Program-made: the position numbers and the translations under genes | In this document: piece after piece, positions 12,586-22,026 of the stretch | Layout of the letters: the number at the start of each line of letters is the position of its first letter | Position numbering within the stretch: position 1 is the stretch's first letter | Assembly (NCBI GenBank): GCA_035289305.1 | Contig: DATDXN010000027.1 | Span: forward strand, 1-26,534 | Reading direction: 5' to 3' | Origin: DATDXN01 sp035289305 | GTDB taxonomy: Bacteria; Patescibacteriota; Microgenomatia; UBA1406; HO2-37-13b | Length of the DNA stretch: 26,534 bases | Notes under the pieces: generated by a model | Told to the model about the DNA's origin: nothing | The model's database searches: none | What the model saw: only the letters and a program-made list of their open reading frames with translations

Positions 12586-14568
12586 ATGAAACCATCATAT
12601 AAGTTTTTTATTTTTATTTTTCTAAGTACTATTGCCGCGTTGCTTTTTTTGACGACGTATATCTTCGTCTATAAAACAAAATATCAACCTTTTACTGATA
12701 CGAAAGAGGTAAAAAAAGGGAACGTACTCGCAGGTACTTCTTCATGTCCTTCTCCAGTTGGCAATGGAAGAATTGTTTCAATCCCGACAAGCCTCGGCTG
12801 GGAACAAACAGTAAATACGCTTAAGGCAGGAGATGTGGGTATGTTTTCTGCAGGCACTTACGTGTCAACGATCGGTAGTAAATATTACATTACGCTGAAG
12901 GGCACGTCAAGCGAGCCCATTGTTCTTTGTGGGGCGGGGTATCTCGAAAGTATTATTGACGGACAGAAAAAAGGATACGCTATGAGACTTGAGGGGGCGG
13001 AATATGTCATGATTTACAATATGCAATTCACCAACCCTTCTCCAATTGGTAATCCGCTTGATCCAGACGATCCTTCGTATACCTATGTGGGTAGTGGTTC
13101 TCGCAATCATCTTGATCCCAAAGACCCAGAGTATAGTACCTTGGCTGAAGGACTGATGATTGCCGGTGGTTCTCGCGAAATTACCGTGCGTGACTCCTAC
13201 TTTCACGATATAGCAACCCGCGGCATACAAGTAGGTGCAGGTGGGGTGTCGGGACTCACGATTGAGCGCAATATATTTGTGCATGTTGGGGATGATAGCG
13301 CATCCGGAGATATATCGTATGGCAATGGATCAACGAGAGCAGTCATACGAGAAAATCTTTTGGGAGGAAATGTTGATGGAGTAGTATTTACTGCAGGCGT
13401 TGGAGCTGAAAACCTCGTTGAGCGAAATCTCATTGTTTCACATAATTGGGAAGATGGGATTGATATAAAGAGTCATTGGCAAAGGGGTACGGAAAATCCA
13501 TGGAGTATTATCCAACACAATGTAATTTATGCCCAGTTGGCGCGCTTTTCTGGAATTACGGTACAAAATAGTTCTGATAATATCAAAATTTACGGAAATA
13601 TTATTCATGGTCATGCCGGTCAAGGGGATCCCACGAAAAATGTTTCTCTATGGCTTCATGGTCGCACGGAAGATGGACTAGATCCTTCTTCTCCTTTGGC
13701 CCCGGTTGAACATATTGAAGTGATCGGCAATTGGTTTGACACCTATACAGTTCCCGGTAGAGGTTTTCAAATTTCTCAAACAAGTGACACTACGCGGCAA
13801 ACAATCGTACGAGACGTAAAAATTATGCACAATATCTTTACTGGCTATAACCGACCCATCTATCTTACGCAAGCGTATGAGACGCACTTCTACAACAATA
13901 TTTTTGATGCTTCAACCTATACGATCACCGAACCCCAACCGTTTTATGTCAATACGGTCACTACCCAAATCACGGTTTCCAATGATTTGTATAATATATA
14001 TACTCCATGGATAACTGATACAAAAGCCTTAATTGGACAACCGCTGTATGCTACTTTACCAATTGATGTGTTGGCTGCTGGTTCACCAGGGAAAGATCAA
14101 GCAGTGCTTATTCCCAACTATGATTACGGAAAAGATATAGGGCTTCCCGTGTGGCCCTATACATTGACTCAACTTGAACCATCTATCCTTGCGGAGCTTG
14201 AAAAAGTATTTGCAGAGGCAGAAATCAAAAAAGTAATGGAACAAGGAGGACTCACCTATTCCAAAACAATTTCACCTACTCCAATTCCTTCTCTTGTGCC
14301 TCCACAAATTGTTATATCGAAGCTCGCAGATACAGCAAGAGCCCAACCTGGCGATACCATCACTTATACTATTTCTTACGAAAACACGGGGCAGTCAACC
14401 GCACAAAATGTAATAATTACTGACGTTTTGGTTTCCGGTGTGACATACAGTATTGGTAGCGCAGTGGGAGGGAGCTATGATGATGCGACGCGAACGCTCA
14501 CGTGGAATATTTCATCACTTGCTCCAGGGGAAAAAGGAACGGTACAGTTTCAAGTAAAAGTTAACTGA
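12586..14568 (+). CDS. Secreted right-handed parallel beta-helix protein with C-terminal DUF11 domain
   Basis: 660 residues. An N-terminal hydrophobic anchor or signal (about 7-28) is followed by a pectate-lyase-like beta-helix (about 60-480) with many short strand-turn repeats such as ITVRDSYFHDIATRGIQVG, GLTIERNIFVHVGDDSA, AVIRENLLGGNVDGVVF, IIQHNVIYAQLARFSGITVQ and IKIYGNIIHGHAG. These N-x-I/F rungs are typical of the Beta_helix/NosD type. A Pro-rich linker (about 562-572) leads to a DUF11 domain (about 573-660: DTARAQPGDTITYTISYENT, ending in APGEKGTVQFQVKV). Known beta-helix proteins cleave or bind polysaccharides; catalytic residues are not evident by eye, so binding versus lyase activity is open. 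DUF11 domains are common in surface proteins. There is no C-terminal anchor. Confidence 0.85.
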   Translation: MKPSYKFFIFIFLSTIAALLFLTTYIFVYKTKYQPFTDTKEVKKGNVLAGTSSCPSPVGNGRIVSIPTSLGWEQTVNTLKAGDVGMFSAGTYVSTIGSKYYITLKGTSSEPIVLCGAGYLESIIDGQKKGYAMRLEGAEYVMIYNMQFTNPSPIGNPLDPDDPSYTYVGSGSRNHLDPKDPEYSTLAEGLMIAGGSREITVRDSYFHDIATRGIQVGAGGVSGLTIERNIFVHVGDDSASGDISYGNGSTRAVIRENLLGGNVDGVVFTAGVGAENLVERNLIVSHNWEDGIDIKSHWQRGTENPWSIIQHNVIYAQLARFSGITVQNSSDNIKIYGNIIHGHAGQGDPTKNVSLWLHGRTEDGLDPSSPLAPVEHIEVIGNWFDTYTVPGRGFQISQTSDTTRQTIVRDVKIMHNIFTGYNRPIYLTQAYETHFYNNIFDASTYTITEPQPFYVNTVTTQITVSNDLYNIYTPWITDTKALIGQPLYATLPIDVLAAGSPGKDQAVLIPNYDYGKDIGLPVWPYTLTQLEPSILAELEKVFAEAEIKKVMEQGGLTYSKTISPTPIPSLVPPQIVISKLADTARAQPGDTITYTISYENTGQSTAQNVIITDVLVSGVTYSIGSAVGGSYDDATRTLTWNISSLAPGEKGTVQFQVKVN

Positions 14569-14576
14569 AATTCCCA

Positions 14577-14696
14577 TTAATACGTATAAAATTTCACTGC
14601 GTATGCTACCAATGCGATAGCAGCAAGGATCAAAAATACAACCCCTACTTGCATGATGGCATTATTAGTTGACGTATGATTTTTTCTTTTTTTCAT
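14577..14696 (-). CDS. Small 39-residue single-pass membrane protein (putative)
   Basis: An ORF on the minus strand, convergent with the beta-helix gene: ATG at 14696, stop at 14577. The peptide begins MKKRKNHTSTNNAIMQVGVV, then has a hydrophobic helix (about residues 16-34) and ends KFYTY. A basic N-terminus followed by one helix is typical of genuine small membrane proteins, and it fills an otherwise empty gap. There is no Shine-Dalgarno; TATTAT lies shortly upstream on the same strand and could be a -10. Function unknown. Confidence 0.5.
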   Translation of the reverse strand: MKKRKNHTSTNNAIMQVGVVFLILAAIALVAYAVKFYTY

Positions 14697-14787
14697 ATTT
14701 CAATAATAATATCTGTAAAATGTATAAAAGTGAACTCTATGTCTAGACTAGGGTATTTTTGTGCATTTGTCAATATGTAAAAAAGGG

Positions 14788-14816
14788 TTGACTTTTTGTT
14801 TTTTCTTGTGTATAAT
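14788..14816 (+). promoter_or_regulatory. Strong promoter of the rpoB operon
   Basis: TTGACT (14788-14793), a 17-nt spacer and TATAAT (14811-14816): 11 of 12 consensus positions, the best promoter in the window. Predicted start about 14823, giving a leader of about 122 nt. Confidence 0.85.
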
Positions 14817-14841
14817 AACCCCACAATAAACGCAAAAAGTA

Positions 14842-14912
14842 TCTCACTTTAGTGAGAAAAACTTTCCTAAAAGGTCGTTTTAGACGGCCTATTTATTTTG
14901 TTCTATAGGAAA
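14842..14912 (+). promoter_or_regulatory. Structured rpoB leader, possible attenuator
   Basis: Three pairings are visible. TCTCAC/GTGAGA (14842-14857) forms a tetraloop hairpin. AGGTCG/CGGCCT (14872-14890) forms a 6-bp hairpin followed by ATTTATTTTG, a weak terminator-like arrangement. TTTCCTA (14863-14869) is perfectly complementary to TAGGAAA (14906-14912) and would enclose the second hairpin. Feedback or attenuation control of rpoBC is known in other bacteria; its use here is an inference. Confidence 0.5.
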
Positions 14913-14944
14913 AATTCTTGTAAGTTGCGTACCACCAACTGCTG

Positions 14945-17900
14945 ATGGGCAAAGCTACTCCTCTTCACAAAAATTTGAAAAGTACCAAAGATCACAACAA
15001 GACAGGTACGCATAGAAAAAGGATATTTCTAGGGAAAAAAGATGCTATCGAAGGACTTGATTTTATCGAGATCCAAAAAAAGTCATGGGAAAAATTTCTC
15101 ACAAAAGGTCTCAAAAGCGTACTATACGAGTTCTTCCCAATAGAAGATTACACAAAGAAGAATTTCGTTCTTGAACTTGAAAATGTATACTATGGAGAAC
15201 CTCGCTACAGCCTTGAGGAATGTATTGAAAAGAAACTCACCTATTATTTCCCCGTCTACGTGAAGGTCAAACTCATCAATAAACGGAAAAACACGGAAAA
15301 AAAGCAAGATGTCTATTTTTTCAATCTGCCAAAAATGACCGAAAAGGGGACGTTCATCATCAATGGTATTGAGCGGGCAGTCATCAGTCAGATTGTGCGC
15401 TCACCCGGCGTGTACTTCACGGCAGAGATTGACAAAACCACGGGAGCGACAGTGTATAACGCAGAAATACGGCCTTATATTGGTTCATGGATAGACTTCG
15501 CTATCTCGAAAAATAATATCATTGAGGCGAAAATCAATAAAAAGCGGAAGTTTTTGGCAACATCGTTCATCCGCGCTTTTACCGATCTTTCTGACCAAAA
15601 CATTATTGATCTTTTTTCAGATCTTGACAAAGAATTGGTCAGTAAATTTATCGTATCAACGCTTAATAAAGATTCATACAAAACTAAGGACGAGGCAGTG
15701 ATTGAGATGTACCGGAAACTCAAGCCCGGTGAACCTCTGATTCTCAAAAATGCCTATGATACGCTCCAGAATCTTTTTTTCAATGTCAGGCGATATTCGC
15801 TTGCTGATGTGGGTAGATATAAAGTCAATAAAAAATTGCAGCTCTCTGTCCCGGTAGAAAAAGAAAATTTCATTATAAAACTTGAGGATATTATCGGAAC
15901 GATCAAGTATTTGATCAACCTAACCGTAGGAAAAGGCCAATTTGATGATATTGATCATCTAGCGAACCGACGAATCCGGACAGTTGGTGAACTTGTTGAA
16001 ATGTATGGCGTGCGAGTGGGTATGCTTCGTACAGAGCGTGAGATCAAAGAGCGGATGAGTATGACGATGTCTGATGCAGATGTTCTACCCTCCCAAGTGA
16101 TCAACAGCAAGTCACTCATGGCTGCCGTTAATTCATTCTATCGTACAAGCCAACTTTCTACTATTATTGATCAGACCAATCCACTCTCCGAAATTGATAA
16201 TTTACGTCGTTTCACGGTAGGTGGACCAGGTGGGATTGAAAAAGAAAGAGCTTCATTTTCGATCAGAGATATTTCTTCTTCTCAATATGGGCGAATCTGT
16301 CCCATACGATCGCCCGAAGGTCCCAATATTGGTGTCGTGACCTATATGGCGCTTTATGCGCGTTTGAATGAATATGGTTTTTTGGAGACGCCGTATAAAA
16401 AAGTGGCAAAACACGAAGTCGGTGGTCAAACAAAAGCACACGTCACCAATGAAGTAGTATATCTTCAGGCAGATGATGAGGAAAATTATTACGTTACTCA
16501 CAACAGTGTTGTCACTGATGAAAAAGGAAACATTCTTGACGAGCGCGTGCCTGCGCGTTACAGGGGCGAAATGGTTGAAGTCTCTGCTTCAAAAGTGGAT
16601 CTCATAGACGTATCTCCCCGTCAAGTAGTGGGGGTTGCAGCTTCTCTCATTCCTTTCCTACAGCATGATGATGCAAGCCGAGCTCTCATGGGTACGCACA
16701 TGTTATGTCAGGCAGTGCCGCTGGTTAAGCCGCATGCGCCCTTTATTGGTACGGGTATTGAAAAAAAACTAGCTACCTCTCTCGGGAGGACCATATACGC
16801 GAAGGAAGATGGAGTCGTTGAGTATGTCGATGGAGAAAAAATCTCTATCAAGAATACTTCTGGAAAGATAACAACGTACGTACTTGATCGGTTTAGAAAA
16901 ACAAACAAGGATGTCATTTTCGATCAGAAACCGCGCGTTTCCTTGAAAACACGAGTAAAAAAGGGAGATATAGTGGTTGACGGTCCTGCTACAGATCACG
17001 GAGAGCTTGCTCTTGGGCAAAATCTCGTCGTCGCATATGCCTCACTTGATGGTTTAGGGTATGAGGATGGTTTTGTTATTTCAGAGAGACTATTGAAGGA
17101 AGATGTGTTTACGTCAGTTGCCATGGAAGAATTTATCGCAGATGTCGTTGATACCAAATTGGGACAAGAAGAACTGACGCGAGATATTCCCAATGTGCGA
17201 GAAGAAATATTGTCAAATCTTGATAAAGATGGACTTGCAGTTGCCGGGTGTGAAGTCAATGGAGGAGATGTGCTTGTGGGGAAAGTTGCTCCCAAAGGTG
17301 AGCGAGAATTAAGCGCTGAAGAGCGGCTTTTGCGGGCAATATTTGGTGAAAAAGCAAAAGATGTGAAAGATACGTCTCTTCGACTGCCTTACGGAAAGAA
17401 AGGAATAGTGGTGAAAATCAACACAATTGATGCAAAGAAAGACCCAAACGAACTTGAGCCGGGTATTATCAAGCGGATTATTGTGACTATTGCGTCGCTT
17501 CGCAAAATCTCCGTCGGGGATAAACTTGCGGGACGGCATGGAAATAAAGGTATTATCTCAAAGATTTTACCCATGCACGATATGCCATATTTGGCTGATG
17601 GTACGCCGGTTGATGTACTTCTTTCTCCTCTTTCTGTATTGTCTCGTATGAATTTGGGTCAATTATATGAAGCAATTTTGGGAATGGCAGCATACAAAAA
17701 AAAGGAAAATTTTGCTCTTCCTGTCTTTGAGAGAGTTGCAGAAGAGACTATCAAGGAAGAGCTTGTGAATGCAGGTTTTTCAACTGATGGAAAAACAATC
17801 ATGTATGATGGGAGGACGGGCGAGGCATATGAAAAGCCAGTGTTGGTGGGTGTCGGGTATATTATGAAGCTCATACACATGGTGGAGGATAAGTTCCATG

Positions 17901-18196
17901 CTCGCTCAACCGGTCCCTATTCGCTCGTTACCCAGCAACCCCTTGGGGGCAAGTCGCAAATGGGTGGTCAAAGAGTCGGTGAGATGGAGGTGTGGGCGCT
18001 TGAGAGCCATCGTGTGCCCTATGCCCTACAGGAAATGTTGACAATCAAATCAGATGATGTACAAGGTCGCACCAAAGCGTTTGAGGCCATTATCAAAGGC
18101 GTTGACATTCCACAATCAACAGTTCCTGAATCATTTAATGTGTTGATCAAAGAACTCAACGCACTTGGGCTAGACGTTAAACCAGTACTGGAATAA
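14945..18196 (+). CDS. rpoB: DNA-directed RNA polymerase subunit beta
   Basis: A 1083-residue beta subunit, short compared with about 1,342 in E. coli, as expected for a lineage without the large lineage-specific inserts. Conserved blocks in order: GTFIINGIERAVISQIVRSPGVYF; SQLSTIIDQTNPLSEIDNLRR (402-422); GPGGIEKERASF; YGRICPIRSPEGPNIG; DDASRALMGTHM; EDGFVISERLL; GDKLAGRHGNKGIIS; SPLSVLSRMNLGQ; and the C-terminal GGKSQMGGQRVGEMEVWALE. It forms the catalytic core of RNA polymerase with RpoC. The start ATG 14945 has no Shine-Dalgarno; the first 30 or so residues are a basic, unconserved extension, so initiation could be slightly different. Residues equivalent to known rifampicin-contact positions differ from E. 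coli (see findings). It is the first gene of the operon; rpoC follows after 5 nt. Confidence 0.98.
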   Translation: MGKATPLHKNLKSTKDHNKTGTHRKRIFLGKKDAIEGLDFIEIQKKSWEKFLTKGLKSVLYEFFPIEDYTKKNFVLELENVYYGEPRYSLEECIEKKLTYYFPVYVKVKLINKRKNTEKKQDVYFFNLPKMTEKGTFIINGIERAVISQIVRSPGVYFTAEIDKTTGATVYNAEIRPYIGSWIDFAISKNNIIEAKINKKRKFLATSFIRAFTDLSDQNIIDLFSDLDKELVSKFIVSTLNKDSYKTKDEAVIEMYRKLKPGEPLILKNAYDTLQNLFFNVRRYSLADVGRYKVNKKLQLSVPVEKENFIIKLEDIIGTIKYLINLTVGKGQFDDIDHLANRRIRTVGELVEMYGVRVGMLRTEREIKERMSMTMSDADVLPSQVINSKSLMAAVNSFYRTSQLSTIIDQTNPLSEIDNLRRFTVGGPGGIEKERASFSIRDISSSQYGRICPIRSPEGPNIGVVTYMALYARLNEYGFLETPYKKVAKHEVGGQTKAHVTNEVVYLQADDEENYYVTHNSVVTDEKGNILDERVPARYRGEMVEVSASKVDLIDVSPRQVVGVAASLIPFLQHDDASRALMGTHMLCQAVPLVKPHAPFIGTGIEKKLATSLGRTIYAKEDGVVEYVDGEKISIKNTSGKITTYVLDRFRKTNKDVIFDQKPRVSLKTRVKKGDIVVDGPATDHGELALGQNLVVAYASLDGLGYEDGFVISERLLKEDVFTSVAMEEFIADVVDTKLGQEELTRDIPNVREEILSNLDKDGLAVAGCEVNGGDVLVGKVAPKGERELSAEERLLRAIFGEKAKDVKDTSLRLPYGKKGIVVKINTIDAKKDPNELEPGIIKRIIVTIASLRKISVGDKLAGRHGNKGIISKILPMHDMPYLADGTPVDVLLSPLSVLSRMNLGQLYEAILGMAAYKKKENFALPVFERVAEETIKEELVNAGFSTDGKTIMYDGRTGEAYEKPVLVGVGYIMKLIHMVEDKFHARSTGPYSLVTQQPLGGKSQMGGQRVGEMEVWALESHRVPYALQEMLTIKSDDVQGRTKAFEAIIKGVDIPQSTVPESFNVLIKELNALGLDVKPVLE

Positions 18197-18201
18197 TATC
18201 T

Positions 18202-21200
18202 ATGGATAAAAACACACAGAAAAAAGAAAGCAAACAAGATGGAGAAGGTTTTAGACTGTTTGATTTTTCAGGGCTTCGTCTCACGCTAGCCTCACCAGAA
18301 GTTATCATGTCGTGGTCATCAGGTGAAGTGATCAAGCCCGAGACGATTAACTATCGTACCTTCAAGGCTGAAAAAGACGGTTTATTTGATGAACGTATTT
18401 TTGGACCAACAAAAGACTATGAATGTTACTGCGGTAAATATAAAAGAATTCGATACAAAGGGATTATTTGTGATCGCTGTGGTGTCGAGATCACCACAAG
18501 TTCAGTGAGGCGCGAGCGGATGGGGCATATTAAACTCGCATCTCCTATTGCACACATTTGGTATTTCAAAGGTGCCTCATCCCCTTTAAGTCGTCTTCTT
18601 GACATCACGTCCAACAATCTGGAGCGAGTGATTTATTATGCACTGTATTTGGTAAAAGACGTGGATGAGGAAAAAAGGAAAAAGGCTGTTTCGGCCTTAC
18701 ATAAAATAATGAGTGAAGAGTTAGTGCTGCTTGATGATGAACGCCAGGCAGAGCAAGAAAAATTGGATCGACAGGAAAATCAAGAAAAAAAAGCCCTCGA
18801 GGAAAAAGTAAAAAGCAAAGAACAAAGAGATCTGGTACTTCATGAAATAGAGTTTAAAATGAGAGAAAAGTGCGCAAATATAGCCAAAAAATACAATAAA
18901 CTGAAATCAGAAAAACAAATTTTTTATGAGCGTATTATTACCGTCGTATCGACTGTTGAGCCTTTGAAAGTCATTGAAGAAGAAGACGTGCTCTTTTTGA
19001 GAGAAAAAGAGTGCGTGGATTTTCTTTCGGTTGGCATGGGTTCTGAAATAGTTTTGGATGTACTTTCACATCTTGATCTCCAAAAACTCCATAGCACTAC
19101 CATCAAAAAACTCATACAAGCCAAAGGTGACAAGCGCATAAAATTGGTCAAAAAACTTCGCCTCATTGAGTCATTTATCAAATCAGGAGTATCTCCCAAA
19201 TGGATTATTATGCTTGTTTTGCCGGTTATTCCTCCAGATCTTCGTCCAGTCGTGCAACTCGCTGGTGGGAAATTTGCCACATCAGACCTCAATGATTTTT
19301 ATCGAAGGGTCATCAATAGAAATAATAGATTGAAGCATCTCATAGAGCTTGGAGCGCCCGAAATTATTCTGCGCAACGAAAAAAGAATGTTGCAAGAGGC
19401 AATTGACTCTTTGATAGATCTTCAGAAATCTCGTGGACGCGACAGCCGGCGAGTATCAGTCAAAGCACTCAAGTCCTTATCCGATATTCTTCGTGGGAAA
19501 CAGGGACGGTTCAGGCAGAATTTACTCGGGAAGCGAGTTGATTATTCTGGTCGCTCCGTCATCATAGTGGGGCCAGAGCTTAAGATCAATCAATGCGGTC
19601 TACCAAAGGAAATGGCTCTTGAACTTTTCAAGCCGTTTCTTTTGAGAGAAGTGCTCATACGTGGACTTGCCCAAAACATCAAAAGCGCAAAAAACTTCCT
19701 TGAGCGAAAAGATCCCCTCATCTACGATATTTTGGAGGAAATCACGAAAAATCATCCGGTAATGCTCAATCGTGCGCCCACACTTCATAAACTTTCCATT
19801 CTCGCATTTTACCCAGTGCTCACTGATGATTATGCGATCAAACTCCATCCGACTGTCTGTCAGGGGTATAATGCGGACTTTGATGGAGATCAAATGGGAG
19901 TTTTTGTTCCTCTTTCAAAGCGGGCTTTAAGCGAGGTGCAGGAGCGAATGTTTGCAGAAAAAAATCTCCTCAAACCTTCAGATGGTATGCCCATTGTACT
20001 TCCCAATAAAGAGATGGCGCTTGGGTGTTTTTATTTGACGACTATTGATACAACATATGCGAGCAAAAAAGATGAAGAACTCAAATTCTTTGCATCAGGC
20101 GATGAGGCCATTCTTGCCTATCATAAAAAAATCATTGCCACACGAGAACCAGTATGGGTGCGTATTGGAGAGACAACAATCAAAACGACCGTGGGTCGTG
20201 TTATGCTCAACGCCAAAATTCCTGAAGAGCTTCAATTCATAAATAGCGAAATAAAAGCCGCTGATCTCAAGACCATCGTCATGAAAGCGTTAAAGATCTA
20301 CCGCAATGACTATCGAAAGGTAGGCGAACTGATTGATGCTTTAAAAGAAATTGGATTCTGGGGAGCAACTATTTCAGGTGGTATTTCGGTGTCAGTGTTT
20401 GATTGTACGATCATTGATGAGAAACCACGTTTGATTGAGCAGGCAGAGCATAAAATACGAGAAATAGAGGAAAACTACTACAAAGGACTTCTCACCGAAG
20501 AAGAAAAAAAACGCTCTTCAAATAACGTGTGGATAGAAGTCTCGGAGGATATCGCAGACAAAACATGGTCTGCTATTGCGGAGGAAAATCCCGTCAAGAT
20601 TATCATCAAATCAGGAGGCGCTCGTGCATCACGCGAGCAACTGCGTCAGCTTTCTGCTATGAAAGGTCTCGTGATTGATCCCATGGGAAAGATTATCGAA
20701 GTGCCTACCAAATCCAACTATCGCGAAGGACTTTCTATATTCGAGTACGTCATCAGCACCAGGGGCGCACGCAAAGGTCTGACTGATTCGGCACTCAAGA
20801 CCGCAGATGCAGGATATTTGACCAGGAGACTTGTTGATGTGGCGCATGATGTCATTATTAGAGAAAAAGATTGCGGTACCGATGAAGGACTTTCTATACA
20901 TACGGTAGGGGAGAGGGGCGATAAGTTCTTTGAAAGAATAAAGGGAAGATATCTTTTATCAGCTTTAGTAGATGAGGAGACGGAAAAAGAACTGGTGGAA
21001 AAAGGAACGCTTATTGATGACGAAATACTTGATATGATCAAAAAACACACAGTGCATAAAGCACTCGTGAGAACTCCTCTATACTGTAAAACAAAATATG
21101 GCGTTTGCCAACGGTGTTATGGCATAGATTTGTCGACAAATCAGCTTGTTGATATCGGAACTCCCGTGGGGGTCGTTGCGGCACAATCAATCGGAGAGCC

Positions 21201-22020
21201 AGGAACACAACTGACCATGCGGGTGAGACACTTTGGTGGTATTGTTATTGCAGACGTTACGCAGGGTTTACCGCGCGTTGAGGAGCTTTTTGAAGCTCGC
21301 ACGCCCAAAGTAGTTTCTCCTATTGCAGATATATCAGGGAAAGTAAATATACAAGAAGATACAGAGAAGGAGAGTTATATCGTCAAGATCAAATCTGTGA
21401 GTGCCGATACGCAAGAAGAGAGAGAGTTTATTATTCCAACCGTCAAAAAGCTTAAAGTAAAGGACGGTCAACTGATTGCCACAGGACAATCTCTATGTGA
21501 AGGGTATCTTGATATCAAAGATATTCTGGCGATTAAAGGGCTCAAAGAGGCGCAGATTTATCTCACCAACGAAATTCAAAAAGTCTATGAATCTCAAGGT
21601 ATCATGATTCATGATAAACATTTCGAAACCATCATACGCAAAATGAGTGACAAAGTCATCATTGATAATGAGGGAGATACTTCATTTATCGTAGGTGAGG
21701 TGGTGTCGCGATTTAGATTCCAAGAGGAGAATAAAAAAGTTCTTTCTCAAGGAGGAAGACCGGCAATCGGCAATGTCTCAATCCTCGGAGTCACACGGGC
21801 GGCAGTACACTCTGATTCATGGCTTTCTTCAGCTTCTTTCCAAGGTACTACAAATGCGCTCATGCAGGCTTCCCTGAAAGGGCAGGTTGATGAACTCATT
21901 GGGTTGAAAGAAAATGTTATAATTGGGAGGTTGATTCCTGTCACAGAGGAGCTTCTCCATGCCTATTACGGAGAAAAAGAACCTGACGCTAAGGACGCTG
22001 TCGTGACGGAGTCAGCATAA
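18202..22020 (+). CDS. rpoC: DNA-directed RNA polymerase subunit beta'
   Basis: 1272 residues. The N-terminal zinc site is CYCGKYKR...CDRC (Cys75, 77, 90, 93). The active-site magnesium loop is NADFDGD (557-563; Asp559, Asp561, Asp563). The second zinc site uses Cys891, Cys962, Cys969 and Cys972. The bridge helix/trigger-loop region contains PVGVVAAQSIGEPGTQLTMR, followed by VRHFGG where most bacteria have TFHIGG. Residues about 165-240 are a charged, coiled-coil-like segment rich in Glu, Lys and Gln. The C-terminus has the expected GLKENVIIGRLIPV block, which would contact omega. It lies 5 nt after rpoB and 6 nt before rpsL, so is co-transcribed. There is no Shine-Dalgarno; initiation probably depends on coupling. 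Confidence 0.98.
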   Translation: MDKNTQKKESKQDGEGFRLFDFSGLRLTLASPEVIMSWSSGEVIKPETINYRTFKAEKDGLFDERIFGPTKDYECYCGKYKRIRYKGIICDRCGVEITTSSVRRERMGHIKLASPIAHIWYFKGASSPLSRLLDITSNNLERVIYYALYLVKDVDEEKRKKAVSALHKIMSEELVLLDDERQAEQEKLDRQENQEKKALEEKVKSKEQRDLVLHEIEFKMREKCANIAKKYNKLKSEKQIFYERIITVVSTVEPLKVIEEEDVLFLREKECVDFLSVGMGSEIVLDVLSHLDLQKLHSTTIKKLIQAKGDKRIKLVKKLRLIESFIKSGVSPKWIIMLVLPVIPPDLRPVVQLAGGKFATSDLNDFYRRVINRNNRLKHLIELGAPEIILRNEKRMLQEAIDSLIDLQKSRGRDSRRVSVKALKSLSDILRGKQGRFRQNLLGKRVDYSGRSVIIVGPELKINQCGLPKEMALELFKPFLLREVLIRGLAQNIKSAKNFLERKDPLIYDILEEITKNHPVMLNRAPTLHKLSILAFYPVLTDDYAIKLHPTVCQGYNADFDGDQMGVFVPLSKRALSEVQERMFAEKNLLKPSDGMPIVLPNKEMALGCFYLTTIDTTYASKKDEELKFFASGDEAILAYHKKIIATREPVWVRIGETTIKTTVGRVMLNAKIPEELQFINSEIKAADLKTIVMKALKIYRNDYRKVGELIDALKEIGFWGATISGGISVSVFDCTIIDEKPRLIEQAEHKIREIEENYYKGLLTEEEKKRSSNNVWIEVSEDIADKTWSAIAEENPVKIIIKSGGARASREQLRQLSAMKGLVIDPMGKIIEVPTKSNYREGLSIFEYVISTRGARKGLTDSALKTADAGYLTRRLVDVAHDVIIREKDCGTDEGLSIHTVGERGDKFFERIKGRYLLSALVDEETEKELVEKGTLIDDEILDMIKKHTVHKALVRTPLYCKTKYGVCQRCYGIDLSTNQLVDIGTPVGVVAAQSIGEPGTQLTMRVRHFGGIVIADVTQGLPRVEELFEARTPKVVSPIADISGKVNIQEDTEKESYIVKIKSVSADTQEEREFIIPTVKKLKVKDGQLIATGQSLCEGYLDIKDILAIKGLKEAQIYLTNEIQKVYESQGIMIHDKHFETIIRKMSDKVIIDNEGDTSFIVGEVVSRFRFQEENKKVLSQGGRPAIGNVSILGVTRAAVHSDSWLSSASFQGTTNALMQASLKGQVDELIGLKENVIIGRLIPVTEELLHAYYGEKEPDAKDAVVTESA

Positions 22021-22026
22021 GCACTT

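Noticed and set aside
14566..14568. Alternative genetic code (TGA as glycine)
   Set aside because: TGA ends the beta-helix gene at a sensible place and no conserved gene contains in-frame TGA.
15122..21944. Many 60-120-codon ORFs antisense to rpoB and rpoC
   Set aside because: They are shadows of highly conserved genes and have no features of their own.
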